The position numbers and the translations under genes were made by a program. Positions 14,265-22,759 of a DNA stretch of 28,040 bases are shown here, piece after piece. A model generated the notes under the pieces. It searched no databases. It saw nothing but the letters and a program-made list of their open reading frames with translations, and was not told the DNA's origin. How positions within the stretch are numbered: position 1 is the stretch's first letter; each line of letters begins with the position of its first letter. The stretch comes from an uncultured Dorea sp. (lineage in GTDB: Bacteria; Bacillota; Clostridia; Lachnospirales; Lachnospiraceae), in assembly GCA_910584575.1 (NCBI GenBank), contig CAJUBG010000051.1, positions 1 to 28,040 of the forward strand, read 5' to 3'.

Positions 14265-16835
14265 ATGAAGTATGTAATCCTCGGCGGAGTAGCCGCCGGC
14301 ACAAAAGCCGCCGCCAAGCTGAAACGCTTAAACCGTATGGCAGACGTGAAGGTCTATACAAAAGGAACGGACATCTCCTATGCCGGATGCGGCCTCCCCT
14401 ACTACATCGGCGGCGACATCCCTGACCGAGAAAGCCTGATTGTCAACACCCCCAAGCGTTACAGCGGGCTTACCGGTGCAGAAGTATTTACCGGCTTCGA
14501 GGCAACAGGCATTGACAGCGCCTCTAAGACTGTCTCTCTGAAAAATGCGTCCGGAGAAGCATTTACAGAAGCCTACGACAAATTAATTATCGCCACAGGG
14601 GCAGTTCCCTTTGTCCCTCCCGTTAAAGGCCGCGAGCTTCCTGGCGTATTCTGTGTACGCACCCCGAACGACGCTGTGGCGGCGCGTGCCTACATAGAGG
14701 AGAACAAGTGCCAAAAGGCTGTCGTGTGCGGCGCCGGCTTCATCGGACTTGAAGTGGCGGAGAATCTGATGGCACAGGGGCTTCAGGTGACGGTAATCGA
14801 CGCCGCGCCTCAGATTATGCCTAACGCCTTTGATGAGGAGATGGCAGACTATGCGAAAAAGCAGCTCCGCCTGGCCGGTATGCGCATACTGACCTCCACC
14901 AGCTTAACAGAAATCGAGGGTAACGGCAAAGCCGAGAAGGTTATGACCGACAACGGCGCCTTTGACGCTGATATGGTAATCCTGGCAATCGGCGTCCGTC
15001 CTGCCACGGGATTTCTGGCTGATTCCGGTCTTGAGATGTTCAAGGGTACGATTCTGGTGGACGAGCATTTACAGACCAATCTTCCGGACATCTATGCAGT
15101 CGGAGACTGTGCCATGGTAAAAAATGCCCTCACCGGACAAGGGCAATGGTCGGCAATGGGCTCTACTGCCAATCTTGCGGCCCGCGCCATGGCAAAATCT
15201 TTGAACGGAGAAGGGCAGGGTTACAAAGGATGCCTTGGGACAGGCGTAGTGCGCCTGCTGCCTACTCTGAATGCCGGACGGACCGGACTTACGGAAGTCC
15301 AGGCAAATGCAGCCGGTTATGCCACAACCTCCGTAATCTGCGTGTTAGACGATAAGGCGCATTACTATCCCGGCGCGTCCTCATTTATCATCAAATTAAC
15401 CGCTGAGACGACAACAGGAAAACTCCTTGGCTTACAGGTATTCGGTGCCGGCGCCGTAGACAAGATGACGGATATTGCCGTTGTAGGAATTTCACAGGGA
15501 ATGGGGCTTAGTGACTTCGACACCCTGGATTTTGCTTATGCGCCGCCGTTTTCCACGGCGATTCATCCGTTTGTCACCGCATGTTATATTCTGGAAAATA
15601 AGCTGGACGGCCTGTTTGATACGATAAGTCCGGCAGATTACGCAAAAGGCGCTGCCAAAGGATATACGGTACTGGATGTGCAGCCCGCGCCCTCCATCCC
15701 CAATGCCCGTTGGATTGGCCTTTCCACAGTGAACGGGCCTTTAGACGGACTTGACAAAGACGCTAAGCTCTTACTCGTCTGTGCAAAAGGCAAGCGAGGA
15801 TATTTCTTACAGAACCGTTTGAAAGCCTTTGGCTATACCAACACTAAGGTTCTGGAGGGAGGCGCATTTTTCAATGAGGTAAAGGTTCCAAGAGACGGCT
15901 GCAAACTTTCCGCCGAGGAAATCAAGCGGGTCAAAGGACTTGGATGCCTTCAGGACAAGCGGTATGGCGACGTATTTAATGTCCGGGTCATCACCCGCAA
16001 CGGAAAGCTCACCACTGATGAACAGATTAAGATTGCAGAGGCGGCAGAGAAGTTCGGCTCTGGTGAAATTACTATGACTACCCGTCTGACCCTGGAAATC
16101 CAGGGAGTCAATTACGACAATCTGGATTCTCTCTTTGCATTTTTGAAGGAAGCAGGGTTAGAGACCGGAGGAACAGGCTCTAAGGTGCGTCCGGTTGTAT
16201 CCTGTAAGGGAACCACCTGCCAGTATGGGCTGATTGATACGTTCGCGCTCTCCGAAAAGCTGCATGAGCTTTATTACACCGGCTATCATGACGTGTCCTT
16301 ACCGCACAAATTTAAGATTGCCGTGGGAGGCTGTCCCAATAACTGTGTGAAGCCGGACCTGAATGATTTGGGGATTATCGGCCAGCGTCAGCCGGAGATT
16401 GATTTGTCCAAGTGTAGAGGCTGCAAAGTCTGCCAGGTTCAGAACAGTTGTCCAATTAAGGTCGCTAACCTTACAGACGGCAAGCTTCGGATTGCCCAGG
16501 AAAAATGCAACCATTGCGGACGGTGTATCGAGCGCTGCCCGTTTGGCGCGGTAACGGAAGCCATGACAGGCTACAAGGTCTATATCGGCGGACGTTGGGG
16601 CAAGAAGGTTGCCGAGGGACGTGCGCTTGAAAGGCTCTTTACCTCTGAGGCGGAGGTCATCGACGTGGTAGAACGGGCGATTCTGTTCTTCCGTGATGAG
16701 GGACGATCCGGAGAACGTTTTGCAGACACAATCGCAAGGCTTGGCTTTGACTATGTGCAGGACAAACTTCTGAACAGCAAGATTGACAAGAAACAGATTC
16801 TCAAGAAAAATGTTGTCGGGGGCGCTACCTGTTAA
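14265..16835 (+). CDS. Flavoprotein-rhodanese-siroheme reductase-ferredoxin fusion
   Basis: An 856-aa single chain with four modules. (1) About 1-450 is a CoA-disulfide-reductase/NADH-oxidase-like flavoprotein: GGVAAGTKAA for FAD, redox Cys42 in SYAGCGLPYY, an NAD-binding CGAGFIGLEVAE, and the second FAD motif IYAVGDCA. (2) About 465-540 is a rhodanese-like domain with Cys506 in VCAKGKRG. (3) About 565-715 is a sulfite/nitrite reductase half-domain with siroheme/4Fe-4S ligands in SCKGTTC (C647, C652) and GGCPNNC (C690, C694). (4) About 716-760 is a two-cluster ferredoxin, CRGCKVCQVQNSC and CNHCGRCIERC. Electron flow from NADH through FAD and Fe-S clusters to siroheme is likely, reducing sulfite, persulfide-derived sulfur or nitrite. 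The substrate is not known. The strong AAAGGAG ribosome binding site supports the start. Confidence 0.9.
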   Translation: MKYVILGGVAAGTKAAAKLKRLNRMADVKVYTKGTDISYAGCGLPYYIGGDIPDRESLIVNTPKRYSGLTGAEVFTGFEATGIDSASKTVSLKNASGEAFTEAYDKLIIATGAVPFVPPVKGRELPGVFCVRTPNDAVAARAYIEENKCQKAVVCGAGFIGLEVAENLMAQGLQVTVIDAAPQIMPNAFDEEMADYAKKQLRLAGMRILTSTSLTEIEGNGKAEKVMTDNGAFDADMVILAIGVRPATGFLADSGLEMFKGTILVDEHLQTNLPDIYAVGDCAMVKNALTGQGQWSAMGSTANLAARAMAKSLNGEGQGYKGCLGTGVVRLLPTLNAGRTGLTEVQANAAGYATTSVICVLDDKAHYYPGASSFIIKLTAETTTGKLLGLQVFGAGAVDKMTDIAVVGISQGMGLSDFDTLDFAYAPPFSTAIHPFVTACYILENKLDGLFDTISPADYAKGAAKGYTVLDVQPAPSIPNARWIGLSTVNGPLDGLDKDAKLLLVCAKGKRGYFLQNRLKAFGYTNTKVLEGGAFFNEVKVPRDGCKLSAEEIKRVKGLGCLQDKRYGDVFNVRVITRNGKLTTDEQIKIAEAAEKFGSGEITMTTRLTLEIQGVNYDNLDSLFAFLKEAGLETGGTGSKVRPVVSCKGTTCQYGLIDTFALSEKLHELYYTGYHDVSLPHKFKIAVGGCPNNCVKPDLNDLGIIGQRQPEIDLSKCRGCKVCQVQNSCPIKVANLTDGKLRIAQEKCNHCGRCIERCPFGAVTEAMTGYKVYIGGRWGKKVAEGRALERLFTSEAEVIDVVERAILFFRDEGRSGERFADTIARLGFDYVQDKLLNSKIDKKQILKKNVVGGATC

Positions 16836-16848
16836 AAGCTTGAAAATA

Positions 16849-16900
16849 AAAACGTACAGGATATGGTATATGTTGCTTCTTTCCATATCCTGTACGTTTT
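16849..16900. terminator. Bidirectional terminator between convergent genes
   Basis: A perfect 18-bp inverted repeat (arms 16849-16866 and 16883-16900, core CGTACAGGATATGG) with a 16-nt loop. A-runs lie on the left and T-runs on the right, so it works in both directions. It lies between the stops of the fusion reductase gene and the minus-strand gene that follows. Confidence 0.93.
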
Positions 16901-16907
16901 CATTTGC

Positions 16908-18218
16908 TTACTGCCAAACCAAATACATTTTCTTTGACACTCCGCCCTGGGAAACGGCTTCTGCCACATCCTTGGCCGTAACCTTTTCTTCATCCGTCAG
17001 CACCCGAAATACCCTGTCATATTCTTCCCCAGGAAGCCGTCCAATAAAATAGAGTAGATTCTCGTAAATCTGCCCTTCCGGCGACGCATATCTGCCTTCT
17101 CCAACTCCAAGCCCCATGACATTCATCACGCAATCCGAATAAATATATGGTAAAGCGCCTGTCATCAATTCCTGGAGAGAAGCTTCCGACTTAGCGAAGC
17201 TTTTCACATCCTTTACGCCAAGCAATTTATTGGCCCTCTCTCTGTCACAGAAGAATCGGCGCTCTGGCTGGTCTTGCGTTGAACCCAGAGGATATGTCCA
17301 CTCAATCCTGTCCGCGTTTTCAATCAGGCACAAAAGCAGGATGGCTTTTTTCTCCATCTGCTCATAGAAACCAATCTCTCCTGAAGGCTCGTCTTCAAAA
17401 TGCAGCTTAAGTGTATACGGCTCTCCCTGGGTTTCCAACTCCATTGTCCGCCCCATTTCCGGAAATATCCCCAGGGCTTCCACCAACTTTTCGTCTGCCG
17501 GTGCATCGCCAATGTAAGGATTTGCCGCCTCGAATAACATTTTCACATATGGAGAGACCTCATAATCAGACTTCAGCTCATCGGCGTTTTTTTCAGAAAA
17601 TACCAGATAGTACAGAACCTCTCCATCATTCTGCCCTATAACCTCCTGCTTCGTCTGTTCCTCCATAAATTCCTCACAGGGAAGCTTCCGAAGCTCGCTC
17701 TCACCGCTTTCCATCAGATGCCACGCTGCCAGCGCAATATTCTCTCCTTCCTTCACCTTTTGCCATTGGGACTGATTTTCCAGAAAATAGCTCTCCATCA
17801 TTCCCAGATAACCTTGATTGAGCGATTCCCAGGAATTGGCGTCTCTCGAAAAATCTTCTTCTCCCTCAAACTGATTCAGAAAGTTTATATTCCATCCCGC
17901 GTCCATTGTCTGAGAATTTCTCTCTATCCGCAGGATAAGTATTCCGTCCCTCTTAACGCCAGCCTCTGCTAAATCCTCTGCCCTTAAGGCCCCAAACTCC
18001 AAAAGCTCTCCAGACCGATAATACTCTTTGTAAATCAGAAAACTTTTTATCTTCCCATCGAGTCTGTACTCATATTCAATATCTCCCTTACCAGGCTGTT
18101 TCACACAGCGTATCTGGGACTCTCCTACCTGTCCGTTTCCAAGACAAATTACGATAACCAGAATACCTGTGGCAATTCCCAGAACAGCCGCCTGAAATAC
18201 TCTGCCAATTCCATTCAT
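16908..18218 (-). CDS. Membrane-anchored extracellular protein of unknown function (DUF4825-like?)
   Basis: A 436-aa protein with one N-terminal transmembrane helix (residues about 7-26, FQAAVLGIATGILVIVICLG) and an acidic soluble remainder predicted outside the cell. No catalytic motif is evident. The segment LLLCLIENADRIEWTYPLGS is reminiscent of the DUF4825-type extracellular regions attached to BlaR1-like (M56) sensor proteins, but there is no M56 HEXXH domain or BlaI-type repressor next to it. This resemblance is from memory and uncertain. The start at 18218 has AAAGGAGG 8-9 nt upstream; the frame stays open to 18323 but that part contains the promoter. It is monocistronic, between its own promoter and the terminator at 16849-16900. 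Confidence 0.7.
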   Translation of the reverse strand: MNGIGRVFQAAVLGIATGILVIVICLGNGQVGESQIRCVKQPGKGDIEYEYRLDGKIKSFLIYKEYYRSGELLEFGALRAEDLAEAGVKRDGILILRIERNSQTMDAGWNINFLNQFEGEEDFSRDANSWESLNQGYLGMMESYFLENQSQWQKVKEGENIALAAWHLMESGESELRKLPCEEFMEEQTKQEVIGQNDGEVLYYLVFSEKNADELKSDYEVSPYVKMLFEAANPYIGDAPADEKLVEALGIFPEMGRTMELETQGEPYTLKLHFEDEPSGEIGFYEQMEKKAILLLCLIENADRIEWTYPLGSTQDQPERRFFCDRERANKLLGVKDVKSFAKSEASLQELMTGALPYIYSDCVMNVMGLGVGEGRYASPEGQIYENLLYFIGRLPGEEYDRVFRVLTDEEKVTAKDVAEAVSQGGVSKKMYLVWQ

Positions 18219-18249
18219 GTCCTCACCCTCCTTTGCAATCCGTTTACAT

Positions 18250-18323
18250 AGTAAGCAGACTGCCTGCTTACTGACGTCGTTTCTTTCTATTTTCAGACTA
18301 TATGAACAGACCTGTTGTGTCAA
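18250..18323 (-). promoter_or_regulatory. Promoter and leader hairpin of the membrane-anchored protein gene
   Basis: On the minus strand TTGACA (18318-18323) and TAGTCT (18295-18300) have a 17-nt spacer. The palindrome AACAG-AC-CTGTT (18305-18316) lies in that spacer. Downstream, the leader has a perfect 9-bp hairpin, AGTAAGCAG/CTGCTTACT (18250-18272, 5-nt loop), without a T-run, about 30 nt before the start codon. Operator and hairpin functions are inferred. Confidence 0.6.
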
Positions 18324-18447
18324 CTACTTTTCTTAAATTATATTTCAGTATATTTATAAGCAGTATAATAAATCACATCTAACAATATACCCCGTATGAT
18401 GCTATACTTTCAGTAAAAGAAATAAATCCAGAAAGAAAGCACGACCA

Positions 18448-18912
18448 ATGAGAAACGATAAAGGTGAACGAATCAGCGGAATACGGAAACTGAAAAAACC
18501 GGAATACGGCACTGGAAAGAATAATCGGTTTGGCCAGCCGGTGGTGAATTGGAATTATTTATCAAAATATGCGGATGACGACGGGTTTGACATCAGAAAT
18601 ATAGAAAGCAACGGAAAGCATACCATTGAATATATTCTGCCCTATGGCAGCAGAATCATCCGATACGGGAGTGAAATTGGCCATTTTTCATCTCCCAAAG
18701 GAACTGCATATGAGGAACTGTCATTGCCGTATATTCCGGAAAGCATGGAATATAATGAATATAAGGTAATCGCTGACAATGTCCGTATTGTATGTGTCGT
18801 AGACAAAGGAGTTGTCGCCCCAGGCTTCGGCAGTCTCGGCGGCGCAGTCCAATATCTTCATCCCATTACAATCAGAGAAGCAGTCAAAAAAGGCATGTTG
18901 GAAAGGATATAG
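18448..18912 (+). CDS. TNT-type NAD-glycohydrolase toxin domain, stand-alone
   Basis: A 154-aa protein whose residues 62-138 match the TNT (tuberculosis necrotizing toxin) fold. The marks are LPYGSRIIRYGSEIG (64-78), FSSPKGTAYEELSLPY (80-95), EYNEYKV (101-107) and APGFGSLGGAVQYLHP (124-139). Q135 corresponds to the glutamine reported as essential in M. tuberculosis CpnT (recalled). Such domains hydrolyse NAD+ and kill cells. Known forms are C-terminal ends of long secreted toxins (WXG/LXG, RHS, CDI); here only about 60 unrecognised residues precede the domain, and there is no signal peptide or trafficking domain. The ribosome binding site is weak (AGAAAG, about 10 nt). The next gene starts 2 nt after the stop, as expected of an immunity gene. 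It may be an orphan module or an intracellular toxin-antitoxin. Confidence 0.82.
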   Translation: MRNDKGERISGIRKLKKPEYGTGKNNRFGQPVVNWNYLSKYADDDGFDIRNIESNGKHTIEYILPYGSRIIRYGSEIGHFSSPKGTAYEELSLPYIPESMEYNEYKVIADNVRIVCVVDKGVVAPGFGSLGGAVQYLHPITIREAVKKGMLERI

Positions 18913-18914
18913 CT

Positions 18915-19355
18915 ATGGGAAAAACTTTACGTGAACCACCGTCCGCAACAAAAGATAATAATGATTTGTATATAGAAATATTGATGAAAGCGCTGAAGGA
19001 ATTCCATATTCCAGAAAGCTTCTGTTCCATCGGAGAGTATACGGAGGAAGCAGTCTGCCTCGAAAAAAACGATCCTAGCTGGATGGTGTACGAGGGCGAA
19101 CGAGGGAAAAAATATAACATCAAGACGCATATGAATTGTCAGGATGCCTGCTATGATATCATATCCAGGGTTTCACAGTCCAATGATGCGGAAAAAAAAT
19201 TGAAGGACTTTTTTAACAGGGAATGTGAAAAAAGCAAGTACAACAGTCCATTGATACCGTTTGAAGCCTGCTCAGACGGCTTGTCATATTTACCCAAATA
19301 TGATATAGTCGGTTCAGAGGAGTGGGTATGTTATGACAAAAGAAAAAGTTATTAA
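18915..19355 (+). CDS. Probable immunity protein for the TNT toxin
   Basis: A 146-aa soluble protein starting MGKTLREPPSATKDNNDLYI, with no signal peptide or recognised motif. Its start lies 2 nt after the toxin stop and has AAAGGA about 8 nt upstream, so the two are coupled. The central YEGERGKKYNIKTHMNCQDA and the acidic, aromatic-rich surface fit the varied small immunity proteins of polymorphic toxin loci, though no named immunity family is recognised. The role rests on position. Its last 23 nt overlap the start of the following MATE gene, which is unusual for an inserted cassette. Confidence 0.62.
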   Translation: MGKTLREPPSATKDNNDLYIEILMKALKEFHIPESFCSIGEYTEEAVCLEKNDPSWMVYEGERGKKYNIKTHMNCQDACYDIISRVSQSNDAEKKLKDFFNRECEKSKYNSPLIPFEACSDGLSYLPKYDIVGSEEWVCYDKRKSY

Positions 19356-20682
19356 AAACCAGATTACAGAAGGCGTAATCTGGCGTCAGTTATTAATCTT
19401 CTTTTTTCCAATCGTAATAGGAACTTTATTTCAACAGCTATACAACACGGTAGACGCCGTCATTGTAGGCCGGTTTGTAGGGAAACAGGCTCTCGCAAGT
19501 GTCGGCGGCTCTGCCGCTGTATTGTCAAATCTGATTATCGGATTTTTTACCGGTCTTTCTGCCGGCGCCACTGTAATCATTTCACAGCATTACGGGGCGA
19601 AAAATGCAAGAAATCTCCACGAAAGTCTCCATACAGCCTATGCATTTTCCATCGTTGCAAGCCTGGCAATCGCTGTTCTGGGGTGGTTTCTGACCCCTTT
19701 CCTTTTGACTGCCATGAATACGCCTGCACAGGTTCTGACAGATTCCATCCTGTACTTAAGAATCTATTTTCTGGGAATGATCTCTGTGCTAATCTTTAAC
19801 ATGGGCTCAGGAATTATGCGGGCAATCGGCGATTCCCGCCGTCCCCTGTACTATCTGATTATCTGCTGCCTTCTGAATATTGTACTGGATATGGTCATGG
19901 TGCTGGTTTTCCATCTTGGGATCGCCGGTGTAGCAGTCGCAACCGTTATCTCACAGTCAGTCAGCGCCGTCCTGGTCACACGGGCGCTGATGACTGGCTA
20001 TGACTCACTGAAGCTGTCCCTTGCCGCCATCCGTATCGCGCCCGCCATGTTAAGAGCCGAGCTTCGCATAGGCTTTCCAAGCGGACTTCAATCCTGCATG
20101 TACGGGATTACCAACATCATTATCCAAGCAGCGGTCAATGGCTTCGGGACGGACCCTGCCGCAGCGTGGGCGGCCTACGGTAAACTGGACGCCATTTTCT
20201 GGACCGTATGCGGGGCTTTCGGCATTGCCATCACCACGTTTGCCGGACAGAATTACGGTGCAAAACGGTATGACCGTGTGTTCAAAAGCGTTCGGGTCTG
20301 CCTTGGGATGTCCCTTGGCGTATGTGGGCTTCTGTTGGTTTTCCTGATGGTTTTCTGCCGCCCGCTTTACCATATATTTACCACGGATATAAATGTAGTG
20401 GATATCGGAGTCTATATGCTGAGGTATATCACGCCCAGTTATATTGTCTTTATTTTTATTGAAATCCTTTCCGGTGCGCTGCGCGGAATCGGCGATGTGA
20501 TGATTCCAACCCTGATTACCCTGGGCGGCGTGTGCTGCGTGCGCCTGCCCTGGATTCTGGTGGTGGTTCCCAGATGGCACGAGCTTTCGACGATACTCGT
20601 CAGCTATCCTATGTCATGGGTGGCTACGGCTGTGCTGCTTATCTTCTACTATTTTTACAGGAAAAAGCGTCTCATTATCTGA
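19333..20682 (+). CDS. MATE-family exporter (NorM/DinF-like)
   Basis: A 449-aa membrane protein with about 12 hydrophobic segments. The conserved N-terminal feature is PIVIGTLFQQLYNTVDAVIV. Loop signatures are ISQHYGAKN and, in the second half, FAGQNYGAKRYDRV, with GIMRAIGDSRRPL and GALRGIGDVMIPT in equivalent positions of the two halves. The protein is intact and should act as a Na+- or H+-driven exporter of unknown substrate. ATG at 19333 has GAGGAG 10 nt upstream. The start lies inside the end of the probable immunity gene in another frame, so toxin, immunity protein and exporter may form one transcription unit. It is not closely similar to the MATE protein beside guaA. Confidence 0.92.
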   Translation: MTKEKVIKNQITEGVIWRQLLIFFFPIVIGTLFQQLYNTVDAVIVGRFVGKQALASVGGSAAVLSNLIIGFFTGLSAGATVIISQHYGAKNARNLHESLHTAYAFSIVASLAIAVLGWFLTPFLLTAMNTPAQVLTDSILYLRIYFLGMISVLIFNMGSGIMRAIGDSRRPLYYLIICCLLNIVLDMVMVLVFHLGIAGVAVATVISQSVSAVLVTRALMTGYDSLKLSLAAIRIAPAMLRAELRIGFPSGLQSCMYGITNIIIQAAVNGFGTDPAAAWAAYGKLDAIFWTVCGAFGIAITTFAGQNYGAKRYDRVFKSVRVCLGMSLGVCGLLLVFLMVFCRPLYHIFTTDINVVDIGVYMLRYITPSYIVFIFIEILSGALRGIGDVMIPTLITLGGVCCVRLPWILVVVPRWHELSTILVSYPMSWVATAVLLIFYYFYRKKRLII

Positions 20683-20689
20683 AATCCTC

Positions 20690-20710
20690 CGGCAGCGCCG
20701 CTTTTATTTT
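20690..20710 (+). terminator. Weak terminator after the second MATE gene
   Basis: CGGC-AGC-GCCG (20690-20700) is followed by CTTTTATTTT. The stem is only 4 bp but GC-rich. It ends at the stop codon of the decayed HAD gene on the other strand. Confidence 0.4.
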
Positions 20711-20891
20711 CAGAACATCGGGATATCATTGACTGCGTCCCCAAAGGAGACCACGCGGTCACAGCCGCGTAGGTAAATGTCATCCCTTTTTCTACCAAAT
20801 CATTGATAATCCGGATACTCTCCGGACTGATTCGTCCCTGTGTGTTCAACAGTGTGCCGTCTAAATCGGATACATATAATGTCTTACTCAT
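20710..20891 (-). pseudogene. HAD (Cof-type) phosphatase remnant with internal deletion
   Basis: The start is normal: AGGAG, then MSKTLYVSDLDGTLLNTQGR with the DxDGT nucleophile motif, continuing to EKGMTFTYA at about residue 45. A different frame then reads GCDRVVSFGDAVNDIPMF and stops at 20710-20712; this is HAD motif IV, normally about 190 residues further on. The gene has thus lost some 550-600 nt and changed frame at about 20765-20775. Family members are about 270 aa. It begins 7 nt inside the end of the aldo-keto reductase gene and was probably cotranscribed with it. It cannot make an active enzyme. Confidence 0.85.
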
Positions 20892-21903
20892 TCTTCTCTC
20901 CTGCACAAATTTCCTCTATCAACTCAAGCTCGTCCTGCGTAAATTTCCCGTGGCGGGCCGCAGAAATATTTTCTATAATCTGTTCCGGCTTTGACGCGCC
21001 AATCAGAACAGAGCATACCTCGTCATCCTTAAGCACCCAGGATAAGGCCATCTGCGCCAACGTCTGCCCCCTCTGTCCGGCAAGCTCACTTAGCTTACGA
21101 ATCTGGCTAAGCCTCCCCTCCGTCAAATCGCTTGCATGAAGGAATCTGCCATCCTGCGCAATCCGGCTGTCCTTAGGAATTCCATGGAGATACCGGTCTG
21201 ATAAAAGCCCCTGGGCCAACGGGCTGAATGCAATGATTCCCACCCCATTTTCCTTACAGAATGATTTCACTCCGTCTTCTTCGATGGTTCTGTCAAATAT
21301 AGAATATCTCCTCTGGTTCACGATTACAGGACAATGCTGCTCTCTCAGAAAATGCACCGCTTTTTCTGTGTATTCCTTATCGTAGTTCGACACCCCCACA
21401 TAGAGAGCCTTACCGCTTCTCACAATATCCACAAGCGCGGTCAAAGTCTCCTCCAGGGGCGTATCCTTGTCCATTCTGTGATGATAGAAAATATCCACAT
21501 AGTCAAGCTTCATACGCTTCAAACTGGCGTCCAGGCTGGCCATCAGGTATTTTCTGCTGCCATAATCTCCGTAAGGCCCTTCCCACATGTGATAGCCCGC
21601 CTTTGTCGTAATCAGGAGTTCATCCCTGTACGGCCTGAAATCCTCCTCCAAAAGCCTCCCTAAGTTTTCCTCCGCGCTGCCGTTTTCCGGCCCGTAATTA
21701 TTTGCCAGGTCAAATTGGGTAATTCCGTGGTCGAATGCCGTCCTGCACATTGCACGCATGTTATCATAGGAATCTTTAGAGCCAAAATTATGCCAGAAGC
21801 CCAGGGAAACAGCCGGAAATTTTAAGCCGCTTTGGCCTACCCGATGATACTCCATTCTTTCATAACGTTCATTTTCTGCCACATACATGTTCAAATGATT
21901 CAT
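20884..21903 (-). CDS. Aldo-keto reductase, YghZ/glyceraldehyde-3-phosphate reductase type
   Basis: A 339-aa NADPH-dependent reductase with a TIM-barrel fold. The catalytic tetrad is visible as FDLANNYGP (Asp, Tyr), TTKAGY (Lys) and YHHRMD (His). The sequence NYGPENGSAEENLGRLL is characteristic of the YghZ/GprA group, which reduces L-glyceraldehyde 3-phosphate and methylglyoxal, and of the related potassium-channel beta-subunit-like proteins. C-terminal LIGASKPEQIIENI binds NADP. The start at 21903 has GAGAGG about 5 nt upstream; the open frame continues to 21966 without a better site. It is divergent from the B3/B4-domain gene across a 186-nt AT-rich gap. The physiological substrate is uncertain. 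Confidence 0.9.
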   Translation of the reverse strand: MNHLNMYVAENERYERMEYHRVGQSGLKFPAVSLGFWHNFGSKDSYDNMRAMCRTAFDHGITQFDLANNYGPENGSAEENLGRLLEEDFRPYRDELLITTKAGYHMWEGPYGDYGSRKYLMASLDASLKRMKLDYVDIFYHHRMDKDTPLEETLTALVDIVRSGKALYVGVSNYDKEYTEKAVHFLREQHCPVIVNQRRYSIFDRTIEEDGVKSFCKENGVGIIAFSPLAQGLLSDRYLHGIPKDSRIAQDGRFLHASDLTEGRLSQIRKLSELAGQRGQTLAQMALSWVLKDDEVCSVLIGASKPEQIIENISAARHGKFTQDELELIEEICAGEKNE

Positions 21904-22089
21904 TTTTCCTCTCTTTCTGTGTGTACACTTTAAACTCTGCCTCATTGATGTTTTTGTACCTATCATTCATTATATGAAAATCAGGAGCATAACGCAATAA
22001 TGAAATAAATTCTGCAATGGAGGTTTAAATTTTAAAGTTGCCAAACACAGGAGAAACGTTTATGATAGAAGCTAAAAGGAGTTGATAAG

Positions 22090-22752
22090 ATGAAACATTT
22101 ACAGATTGACCAGAATATGAAGGCTCTCTGGCCCGCTACACGAGTCGGATGCTTCCAGTACCAGGTTCAAGTAGAGAAGAAGAATGAAGCAATGTGGACG
22201 TATCTCAAAAAGGACATTTTCAAGAAAACCAAGGACGCAATCTTTGATTACGGCATCAACGAGCTTCCTAACATTAAAGAAGCCCGCCAGGCATACAAGG
22301 CATTCGGGAAAGACCCAAGCCGGTACCGTGTCTCCTCCGAGGCGTTAATCCGCAGAATCGGCCAGGGGAAAGGACTTTATGAGGTAAATACAGTCGTGGA
22401 TGTCAATAACCTGATTTCCATCCAGTCCGGCTTCTCCGCAGGCTCTTATGACGCCTCAAGGATTGGTGAAGAACTCATCCTCCGTGTAGGCAGGGAGTAC
22501 GAGACGTATAAGGGTATCGGGAAGGATGAAATCAAGATTGACGGACTTCCTGTCCTGGCGGATGATGAGGGGGCAATCGGAAGCTCTACCAGTGACTCTG
22601 AACGGGCAATGATTATGGAGGATACAACGGAAGTCCTAACGCTTATCTATTCCTTTTCTGAAAACCAGGATTTAGAACGGGCAATGGAATATGGAAGTGC
22701 ATATCTTGAAAAATATGCCGGTGCAAAGAATCTTCAGTGTTGGATTGTGTGA
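22090..22752 (+). CDS. B3/B4 tRNA-binding-domain protein
   Basis: A 220-aa cytoplasmic protein with the B3/B4 domain found in the beta subunit of phenylalanyl-tRNA synthetase and in stand-alone proteins. The core runs from YKAFGKDPSRYRVSSEALIR through YEVNTVVDVNNLISIQSG and AGSYDASRI to ATP-site-like turns. Stand-alone forms may bind or edit aminoacyl-tRNA or amino acids, but no function is established. AAGGAG lies 8 nt before the ATG. It is followed by a separate promoter and the V4R/GGDEF pair, so it is probably its own unit. Confidence 0.82.
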   Translation: MKHLQIDQNMKALWPATRVGCFQYQVQVEKKNEAMWTYLKKDIFKKTKDAIFDYGINELPNIKEARQAYKAFGKDPSRYRVSSEALIRRIGQGKGLYEVNTVVDVNNLISIQSGFSAGSYDASRIGEELILRVGREYETYKGIGKDEIKIDGLPVLADDEGAIGSSTSDSERAMIMEDTTEVLTLIYSFSENQDLERAMEYGSAYLEKYAGAKNLQCWIV

Positions 22753-22759
22753 TAATCAG

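Noticed and set aside
16299..16886. Minus-strand frame of 195 codons opposite the siroheme domain
   Set aside because: Shadow of the fusion reductase gene; it also crosses the terminator hairpin.
18305..18316. BlaI/CopY-type operator next to the DUF4825-like gene
   Set aside because: The palindrome AACAG-AC-CTGTT does not fit the TACA-N2-TGTA consensus, and no BlaI or CopY gene is in the window; kept only as an unnamed palindrome.
20050..20580. Minus-strand frame of 176 codons opposite the second MATE gene
   Set aside because: Antisense shadow with low-complexity composition and no start signals.
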